In this document: in pieces, positions 1 through 5,426 of the stretch
How positions within the stretch are numbered: the first letter of the stretch is position 1
Layout of the letters: every line of letters begins with the position of its first letter
From: Nostoc sp. CHAB 5715
GTDB lineage: Bacteria; Cyanobacteriota; Cyanobacteriia; Cyanobacteriales; Nostocaceae
Direction: 5' to 3'
NCBI RefSeq assembly: GCF_020829685.1
Contig: NZ_JAIVFR010000148.1
Coordinates: forward strand, 1-10,115
Length of the DNA stretch: 10,115 bases
Notes under the pieces: generated by a model
Told to the model about the DNA's origin: nothing
Databases searched by the model: none
The model's input: the letters and a program-made list of their open reading frames with translations, nothing else
Position numbers and translations under genes: made by a program

Positions 1-368
1 GGGTGTTTCGGATCAATGCCACTGTCTATAATGCCGATGATTACTCCTTTACCAGTCAGTCCGGTTTGATTCTTGAACTCCGGCAGTTTGACTGTTCCTG
101 ATGCAGACTTGAGTTATCTATCACAATATAATATTGAAGTCAATCAAACCTCTGGAAGTGTGCGGACGGCTTTCTTACCGATAGAGACTTTAGATGTCTT
201 ATCTGAAGAAGATATTATCCAACGGATTAAGCCATCACGCAAACTTCATTTGAGGATGGATACTGCACTAGGAACAGTCAAACTGCCGGAGTTCAAGAAT
301 CAAACCGGACTGACTGGTAAAGGAGTAATCATCGGCATTATAGACAGTGGCATTGATCCGAAACACCC
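1..368. repeat. Terminal fold-back inverted repeat, left contig end
   Basis: Bases 1-99 are a perfect reverse complement of 270-368, with a 170-bp loop (100-269) between them. The right arm is the protease coding sequence around the catalytic Asp motif (DSGID); the left arm is the same sequence on the opposite strand. Identity stops abruptly at 99/100. A perfect 99-bp match inside conserved coding sequence, placed exactly at the end and mirrored by a similar structure at the other end, fits an inverted amplification or assembly chimera better than a natural repeat. Bases 1-99 should not be treated as true upstream DNA. Confidence 0.93.
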
Positions 369-1665
369 CGCTTTTGCCGGACGAATTTTACACATTTGGG
401 ATCAAACACTGCCAGGGCCAGGAGTGACGGAAGGCCGCTATGGGGGTGAATTTACAGGAGCGCAACTGACAATTTCTCAGGATACTAGCGGTCATGGTAC
501 TCACGTTGCGGGAATTGCTGCCGGTGCCGATGCTACCTATGGGGGTGTTGCACAAGAGGCAGAATTAGTTATCGTCAGGTCAGATTTACAGGATGCCCAC
601 ATTGCTGATGGTGTACGTTACATTTTCCGAATTGCTAGAGAGTTGGGACGCCCAGCAGTGGTAAATCTCAGCTTGGGTGGACACGCTGATGCCCATGATG
701 GTAGCGATTCTTTATCAAAGGTCATTAACGCCGAAACTGGCCCTGGAAGAATTGTTTGCTGTGCTGCGGGTAACGAAGGGAACGCCAATATTCATGGTCA
801 AGCGACGATACCCTGTGGACGCACTCGTGGTATGCGCTTTAATGTTCCTTTGAATCAAATAAGCATAGTTTGGTTAAACGGTTGGTATTCCAAAGATAGC
901 GAATTGGAAGTGTCTGTGCGGAGTCCTAACGGTTTTGTCACCCCTTTCCAAAAAATAATTACTCAGGGCAATGCTGCACAAGATTATCAGTTACCAGATG
1001 CACGGGTGCAATTAGCGACACCAGCGCCAGATAAAGCCAACGGCGACCATAATTTCTTCGTGCAAATACGCGGTATTGGCCCCTCGCAAGTCATGGGAGG
1101 TATTTGGCAGCTGCGAGTCCGCAACAATTCTTCAACTGACACATGTTTGAATGTGTGGACATTAGATGACAGTTCATCAGTGTTTTTCACAGGTAAAAGT
1201 GTGAAGGATGCAGTAAAAATTGGTTCGCCAGGAGCCGCCAGCAGTGCAATTACTGTTACCGCCTATACTACTAGAACCAAGTACACAGATATTGATAACA
1301 ATGTGCAAGAAATGGGGTTAGAATTGCATACTATTTCGGAGTTCAGTAGTGAAGGGCCACTACGCAATGATGGACAGAAGCCGGATGTAGCAGCACCAGG
1401 AGCGATGATTATTTCCACCCTTTCCGCCGATGCAAATTTTGACCGCTCATCGATGATTAATTCCAAGTTTGTGGTTCAGGCGGGTACGAGTATGGCAACA
1501 CCCTTCGTTAGTGGATTGGTGGCACTACTGTTGCAGCGAGATCCTAACCTTGATCCGGCTGCTGTGAAAGACTTGCTACGTAAAAATAGTGCAATTCCTG
1601 GAAAACCCCCAGGCACATTTGATGAAAAATGGGGTTACGGAGTGATTAACGCAGCTAATCTGTAA
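100..1665 (+). CDS. S8 family subtilisin-like serine protease (5' incomplete)
   Basis: Subtilase-type endopeptidase. The reading frame opens at a TTG at 73, but everything before base 100 is the fold-back arm, so the true start lies outside the window and the first nine conceptual residues are spurious. Numbering from that TTG, residues about 10-66 look like an I9-like propeptide. The triad follows in family order: Asp91 (DSGID), His141 (HGTHVAG) and Ser473 (GTSMATP), with Asn234 (AAGNEG) as oxyanion residue. About 240 residues separate Asn234 and Ser473, more than in a minimal subtilisin. The stretch about 247-380 is beta-rich and resembles the jelly-roll insert of clostridial Csp proteases (inference). 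All catalytic residues are intact, so it is probably active. No signal peptide can be judged because the N-terminus is missing. A strong hairpin follows the stop. The family call is very sure; the substrate is unknown. Confidence 0.93.
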   Translation, partial: DADLSYLSQYNIEVNQTSGSVRTAFLPIETLDVLSEEDIIQRIKPSRKLHLRMDTALGTVKLPEFKNQTGLTGKGVIIGIIDSGIDPKHPAFAGRILHIWDQTLPGPGVTEGRYGGEFTGAQLTISQDTSGHGTHVAGIAAGADATYGGVAQEAELVIVRSDLQDAHIADGVRYIFRIARELGRPAVVNLSLGGHADAHDGSDSLSKVINAETGPGRIVCCAAGNEGNANIHGQATIPCGRTRGMRFNVPLNQISIVWLNGWYSKDSELEVSVRSPNGFVTPFQKIITQGNAAQDYQLPDARVQLATPAPDKANGDHNFFVQIRGIGPSQVMGGIWQLRVRNNSSTDTCLNVWTLDDSSSVFFTGKSVKDAVKIGSPGAASSAITVTAYTTRTKYTDIDNNVQEMGLELHTISEFSSEGPLRNDGQKPDVAAPGAMIISTLSADANFDRSSMINSKFVVQAGTSMATPFVSGLVALLLQRDPNLDPAAVKDLLRKNSAIPGKPPGTFDEKWGYGVINAANL

Positions 1666-1673
1666 TTAGATTG

Positions 1674-1715
1674 AGAGACGCGATATATTAAATACGATAA
1701 ACATATCGCGTCTCT
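1674..1715 (+). terminator. Strong hairpin after the protease gene
   Basis: A perfect 13-bp stem (1674-1686 with 1703-1715, AGAGACGCGATAT and its complement) encloses a 16-nt AT-rich loop nine bases after the protease stop. It is placed like a terminator, but no clear T-run follows, so intrinsic termination is uncertain. Stems with the GAGACGCGAT core are, from memory, dispersed in Nostoc genomes, so this may instead be a copy of a palindromic repeat family that also shields the 3' end of the mRNA. Confidence 0.5.
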
Positions 1716-1836
1716 TCAGTTAAGAATTGTTACTTAGTATAGTATAAAATAATTGTTAATTTTTAAACATCCCTAAGCAATATTTGGTAATTTATAAGAC
1801 AACATATTCTTTTATAGTAGTATAAATAGTCTAAAA

Positions 1837-2523
1837 ATGATTAATCTTCGCATTCAAGAATTTGCTGAAGCCAAGAGTCTATCTTTAGAGGAACTTAGTA
1901 AGCTTTCAAGCGTTCCTTTGCAGGATATTCAATCATATACAACTATTGAAACTTTAACAGAGGAAATCGCAGCTAATCTTAGAAAAATAGCAGCCAAATT
2001 GAATGTACCTGTATTGGAGTTAGTCAAGCCTATAGCCAAGCGAGAAGCTTTCAAGCTTAAAATTATTGAAATAGCTGAACAAAAAGGCTTAACCCTGGAA
2101 GAATTAAGTAAGCTTTCTGGTTTAAACTTAGCTTTTTTGGCATTCTATAGTACACAGTCTATGTGCAAACGAAAACTAGAAGATATGGAAGCCCAGCATG
2201 AACATGTGACTAAGATCGCTAAAGCTTTAGATTGCAATATTGAAGATTTGCTGGAGGAAGCAGAGCTACCAACTACTAAATTACGCTTTGAAGAGTTAGT
2301 CCAAGAAAGAGGTTTAACGACAGATGCGTTCAGTATGCTAACAGAGCTTCCTCATGAATTTTTAGATTTAATGACTACGCAACCGTTGGATCTTTCTGCT
2401 TCGGTTGGAGAAATAGACGAACCACCAAGTGGACTAGTAATGACATTAGGAAACAGACTAATTCAAAAGAAAATTTGCGATTGGCTTCCACCGGACTTTC
2501 CAGGATGTCCCCGTCGTCAATGA
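1837..2523 (+). CDS. Protein of three tandem degenerate Xre/Cro-type HTH units
   Basis: 228 residues, probably a DNA-binding regulator; no named family is recognised. Three repeats each begin with a hydrophobic helix followed by a turn and an (S/T)LEELSKLS-like recognition region. Unit 1 is about residues 4-66 and has SLEELSKLSSV. Unit 2 is about 73-144 and has TLEELSKLSGL, ending in a typical Xre tail (ALDCNIEDLLEEA). Unit 3 is about 149-181, is the most diverged (TTDAFSMLTEL) and lacks its last helices. The end (about 195-228) is not HTH-like and finishes in a Trp/Pro/Cys-rich tail (CDWLPPDFPGC). The ATG at 1837 has no clear Shine-Dalgarno sequence, only an A-rich leader. The next gene starts 29 bp after the stop on the same strand, so co-transcription is likely. 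The HTH fold is fairly sure; the target is unknown. Confidence 0.8.
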   Translation: MINLRIQEFAEAKSLSLEELSKLSSVPLQDIQSYTTIETLTEEIAANLRKIAAKLNVPVLELVKPIAKREAFKLKIIEIAEQKGLTLEELSKLSGLNLAFLAFYSTQSMCKRKLEDMEAQHEHVTKIAKALDCNIEDLLEEAELPTTKLRFEELVQERGLTTDAFSMLTELPHEFLDLMTTQPLDLSASVGEIDEPPSGLVMTLGNRLIQKKICDWLPPDFPGCPRRQ

Positions 2524-2552
2524 AAGCCAATATATTATTAAAATAATGTGGC

Positions 2553-2894
2553 ATGAAAAATTCTGACGTAAAAGATAGGCATGATATTCAACTGAAAATT
2601 CAACAATTAAGACAAGGTTCGGGATATGTACGGAAGTTGTTACTAGCAATTTGCGGAACTTCCGTAGCATCTTTGCTTACTATCCTACCTATGACTGCTG
2701 GTCAAATAGCAATATATATACTACTAGATAATCAAAAAATCACCATTGACTTATGGCGACTATTATTAATTTTAATATTTGCCTCAGGTTTATTTATACC
2801 TGTAGTTCGTGGATTAGAAGTAGCGTCAATTGCAAATGTTTTGATGCTAGTTTTTATTGGTGCATTTAGCGGTTTTTTTTTAGCGGAATTGTAA
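2553..2894 (+). CDS. N-terminal membrane part of a split pentapeptide-repeat protein
   Basis: 113 residues: a charged cytoplasmic-looking N-terminus (1-27) followed by hydrophobic stretches at about 28-48, 66-83 and 92-112, with Arg/Lys before the first. It is an integral membrane segment with no enzymatic motif. The frame ends at a TAA just after nine consecutive T (2873-2881). If the ribosome or polymerase shifts by -1 there, translation continues from 2882 through another hydrophobic helix (about 2906-2945) straight into the frame of the next gene with no stop. The product would be 668 residues. This is therefore best read as the first half of one gene, interrupted by programmed slippage, a real one-base deletion or a homopolymer sequencing error. 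It begins 29 bp after the tandem-HTH gene. If it does end here, it is a small orphan membrane protein. Confidence 0.7.
   Translation: MKNSDVKDRHDIQLKIQQLRQGSGYVRKLLLAICGTSVASLLTILPMTAGQIAIYILLDNQKITIDLWRLLLILIFASGLFIPVVRGLEVASIANVLMLVFIGAFSGFFLAEL
2873..2881 (+). other. T9 run with a T TTT TTA -1 slippery heptamer
   Basis: Nine T followed by A give, in the frame of the upstream gene, the codons TTT TTT TTA. This contains the classical -1 slippery heptamer T TTT TTA at 2876-2882. Slipping back one base puts AGC (2882) next and leaves an open path to the ATG at 2984 and on to 4558. A ten-T transcript made by polymerase slippage would give the same frame. No obvious strong stem-loop follows closely. 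An AGGAGG at 2902-2907 lies downstream, the wrong side for stimulating a -1 shift. Confidence 0.55.
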
Positions 2895-2983
2895 AAACCT
2901 TAGGAGGTTTAACTTTTCTTGTTGGTATATGTATAGTTGTAGGATGGCTTGGAGAAATTACTACAGCTATCTCTATAGTTTTC

Positions 2984-4558
2984 ATGTACTCATTGTGGAA
3001 AAGGTTAGGTCAATACTTAATCATTGTAGTGTCTGGGTTAATGCTTGCAATTTTTACTATGCTTGCAATGAATCGCCCACCTGTATCAACACCGACTGAA
3101 GGTATGATAAATTTTATCACAGCGATCGCAGTCATTATTGCAGGCGCAATCATTGCACAAAAAGCTATTAGCGGCTCACCCAAGTTTGCTTGGATTAGGG
3201 AAAAAGGAGTATTCTGGGCGGCAACGGGTGGTATATCTTTTTATGGGGCAAATTTAACAGATATTTCCTTAGATAATATAGATTTAAGGCATACAGACTT
3301 TAGAAAAGCGAATCTCACCCGCACTAGCTTTAAAGGTGTAACTGGTTTAGAATTAGCACGACTCCAAGGAACTATATTGGAAGATCCTAAAGTTAGAAAA
3401 TTGTTAACTACTAATAATGGTCGTGGTGAAGATTTTACTGAAGCAAATTTACAAGGTGCAAATTTACAAGGCGCAGACTTAAGAAAAGCAATTTTAGTTA
3501 AAGCTCAAGTATTAGATGCAGATTTTTCTGGTGCATTACTCACAGATGCTTGTATCCAAGACTGGAATATCAACAAGAATACTCGTTTTCAAGACGTTGA
3601 TTGTAAACGTGTTTATTTAAAATGTAGCTTGCATGGAAACTTTTTAGAGCCAAAACCAGATAGTGGAGAATTTCAACCAGGCGAATTTGAAAAATGGATT
3701 ACCGATGTCAGGGATACTATTGACTTAATTTTTCAAAATGGTCTAAACTGGAGGGCTTTTGCATTTTCTCTGACTCAAACTGCTATTAATAATGAAGGAT
3801 TAGGCTTATCTGTTCGCAGTATAGAAAATAAAGGTGATGGCGTAGTTGTTGCTAAAGTAGGTGTTTCTTTAGAAACTAACAAAACTGCAATTCACGAAGA
3901 AATAACCAATCATTATCATCAAGCAGTTGACGCAATTGAAGCTAAGTATGAACTCGTGCTTCAAGCTAAAGAAGGGGAAATACAAAGATTACAAACTTTC
4001 TATGATTCGCAGCAAAAATTTATTCAAGGATTAATTACTGGAATTGCTGAGACAAAACGAGAAGTTATTATCAAGGGCGAAGGAAATCGCGTATATATGA
4101 TGAATCAAGCAGGTGATATTATGGAAAGCAATAATCAAAACATCAGGGCAGGTGGAAATGTTGATATGTCTAGCGGTAATAAGATTACCGTAGGCGGCGA
4201 TGTCACAAACTCTAACTTGACACTGGCAGATGCAAACAGTCAAGTTAGTAATTCAATTCAGCAGCTTAGGGATATTAGTACTGATACTAGCGACCAGCTA
4301 GCAAAGATTTTAACGACTTTGCAAAAATCCATTAATGATGAGCCAGCCCTTTCTGAAAATCAAAAGAAAGAGGCGTTAGAAGCTGTAGAAACCATAGCCG
4401 AAGAAGGGAAAAAACCATCAGGACAACGGGTAAATAAACTCTGCTCAATGGCTCTCAATGCCCTTAAAGGTATAGCGTCTGCTGTTACGGATGCTAGTAA
4501 ACTAGCGGAAGTTTTTAAAACTTATCTGCCGACTCTCACAAACATACTGGGCATTTAA
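2984..4558 (+). CDS. Membrane-anchored pentapeptide-repeat protein (C-terminal part of split gene)
   Basis: 524 residues from the ATG at 2984, but that ATG has no ribosome binding site and open frame continues back to the T run at 2881, so it is probably the second part of a 668-residue protein. Domain order: membrane helices about 11-30 and 43-60; pentapeptide repeats (A(D/N)LXX type) about 86-120 and 147-200, expected to form a right-handed beta-helix; a helical region about 235-265; a coiled coil about 303-360; a Gly/Asn-rich beta stretch about 365-415 (GGNVDMSSGN, VGGDVTNSN); and an all-helical C-terminal module about 430-524 that ends ILGI. The GGDVTNSN, SNSIQQL and helical-module series resembles the tails of large cyanobacterial NTPase or conflict-type proteins (from memory). 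No catalytic motif is visible, so a scaffold or sensor at the membrane is more likely than an enzyme. Confidence 0.85.
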   Translation: MYSLWKRLGQYLIIVVSGLMLAIFTMLAMNRPPVSTPTEGMINFITAIAVIIAGAIIAQKAISGSPKFAWIREKGVFWAATGGISFYGANLTDISLDNIDLRHTDFRKANLTRTSFKGVTGLELARLQGTILEDPKVRKLLTTNNGRGEDFTEANLQGANLQGADLRKAILVKAQVLDADFSGALLTDACIQDWNINKNTRFQDVDCKRVYLKCSLHGNFLEPKPDSGEFQPGEFEKWITDVRDTIDLIFQNGLNWRAFAFSLTQTAINNEGLGLSVRSIENKGDGVVVAKVGVSLETNKTAIHEEITNHYHQAVDAIEAKYELVLQAKEGEIQRLQTFYDSQQKFIQGLITGIAETKREVIIKGEGNRVYMMNQAGDIMESNNQNIRAGGNVDMSSGNKITVGGDVTNSNLTLADANSQVSNSIQQLRDISTDTSDQLAKILTTLQKSINDEPALSENQKKEALEAVETIAEEGKKPSGQRVNKLCSMALNALKGIASAVTDASKLAEVFKTYLPTLTNILGI

Positions 4559-4595
4559 GCACAAAATAAAGACCAAAATCCAAAGATAACAGCAG

Positions 4596-4906
4596 TTACA
4601 GCTATTTTCAGGTAAATAGACCACGCGGTAGGGGCACGAGCCAGCTCATACGTGTCAACTTAACGTAAAAGCTATGTCCCGCAAGGAACTGAAGTTCCTT
4701 GCTGATAGCGAAAGTCATCTTAAGATGACTAAATATAGCCAAAAATCTTTAGTCTACTTCAGTAGACTTTAGCTATTAGCCTTGAACTTTAGTTCTAGGC
4801 GGTTGAGTCAGTCAACAGTTAAGCTATTTTTAGCTTAAGTTGACACCAATGAGCAATGCTGTGCCCCTACGATAGATGTGGTTCAAATACATGAAAACTG
4901 CTGTAA
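4596..4906. mobile_element. MITE-like palindromic element
   Basis: This 477-base gap between genes has no credible coding sequence. Its ends form an imperfect inverted repeat. TTACAGCTATTTTCA (4596-4610) matches the reverse complement of 4892-4906 at 13 of 15 positions. The match continues inward to GACCAC against AACCAC, and then to a perfect 10-bp pair, GTAGGGGCAC (4628-4637) with GTGCCCCTAC (4861-4870). No transposase is encoded, so it would be a non-autonomous element. GTAGGGGCAC palindromes are, from memory, dispersed in Nostoc-type genomes. No target duplication could be fixed. Residual flanks 4559-4595 and 4907-5005 show nothing recognisable. Confidence 0.6.
4652..4846. repeat. Nested hairpin cluster with its own 12-bp inverted ends
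   Basis: Inside the MITE-like element, GTGTCAACTTAA (4652-4663) and TTAAGTTGACAC (4835-4846) are perfect 12-bp inverted ends. Between them lie consecutive hairpins: a 10-bp stem at 4681-4702; a perfect 18-bp palindrome at 4713-4730; an 8-bp stem at 4751-4768; a mismatched stem at 4779-4800; and a bulged 14-bp stem at 4811-4844 that competes with the outer 12-bp pair. The array of single-strand-foldable stems suggests an insertion within an older palindrome, or a structured RNA. Confidence 0.6.
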
Positions 4907-5035
4907 TCTGTAATTAGATGTAGAAATTAGTGCATTAAGTCTGTACTAAAGATAGGCAATGAAAACTCATAAATTTGATAAATTAACTGTAGTATGGGCT
5001 AAAAATTGCCCGTCCTTTTTACCAAGGAATTACTG

Positions 5036-5335
5036 ATGAATTATCAAAAGCTAGATGCTGCCCTTGCTACAGCGCTAAATGATGTTCAAAACGTAGAGGA
5101 ACCCAGTTTGGCGGTTTTTATCTATACCGAACCAACTTTAAGCCCTGCTGCAATTGCTATTTTAGAAAGTTTTGGTGTCAATGGTGTTAGCAGTGGCAAA
5201 GCTATTTTCACAGCAACACTGTCAGCAAATGCCATTTACCAGTTATTAGAGCAAACTTGGGTGAAATATTTGAAGCGATCGCACCAATTACGTTTGGTTA
5301 ATAGGAGAATAAATACAGGGAAGTTAGGTGTTTAA
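5036..5335 (+). CDS. Small stand-alone subtilase-propeptide-like protein
   Basis: 99 residues from the ATG at 5036, chosen over an in-frame TTG at 5006 because AAGGA (5024-5028) sits seven bases upstream of the ATG. The middle alternates a predicted strand (LAVFIYTE), a helix (AAIAILESF), a glycine turn (GVNGVSSGK), a strand (AIFTATLS), a helix (ANAIYQLLEQ) and a final strand (VKYLKRSHQLRL). This is the layout of peptidase inhibitor I9 propeptides. Its second half aligns by eye with the propeptide-like region of the window's S8 protease, where GSVRTAFLP, IIQRIKPSRKLHLRM corresponds to GKAIFTATL, WVKYLKRSHQLRLVN. No protease domain follows, so it may act in trans as an inhibitor or folding chaperone of a subtilase (inference). 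No signal peptide. It converges with the hydrolase gene 91 bp downstream. The gene is well supported; the function is moderate. Confidence 0.8.
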   Translation: MNYQKLDAALATALNDVQNVEEPSLAVFIYTEPTLSPAAIAILESFGVNGVSSGKAIFTATLSANAIYQLLEQTWVKYLKRSHQLRLVNRRINTGKLGV

Positions 5336-5351
5336 TGGGCATTGCCTAACC

Positions 5352-5419
5352 TTACACTGTGCGGATAATTTTTTGCTGTTAGTGTAAATCAGGTTTTTGT
5401 TTTTCTGGAAACTTACACT
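5352..5419. terminator. Possible bidirectional terminator between convergent genes
   Basis: Between two converging genes, TTACACT (5352-5358) and AGTGTAA (5381-5387) can pair, as can AGTGTAA with a second TTACACT (5413-5419). T-rich stretches lie nearby (5369-5374, 5394-5404). The alternative 7-bp stems and T-runs are compatible with a shared terminator, but the stems are short and AT-rich. Confidence 0.3.
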
Positions 5420-5426
5420 TCATTTG

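Noticed and set aside
987..1466. Minus-strand open frames inside the protease gene
   Set aside because: Low-complexity shadow translations opposite a conserved S8 domain; no start signals.
2902..2931. AGGAGG at 2902-2907 as the ribosome binding site of the downstream gene
   Set aside because: The first ATG after it (2929) is 21 bases away and in another frame that ends after about 56 codons. The pentapeptide frame has no ATG, GTG or TTG near it.
4596..4906. Self-splicing intron or tRNA in the structured gap
   Set aside because: No cloverleaf, no T-arm consensus and no intron core motif could be seen; simple hairpins and nested inverted ends explain the structure.
5006..5035. TTG start for the propeptide-like protein
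   Set aside because: No ribosome binding site at suitable distance, while the ATG at 5036 has AAGGA seven bases upstream.
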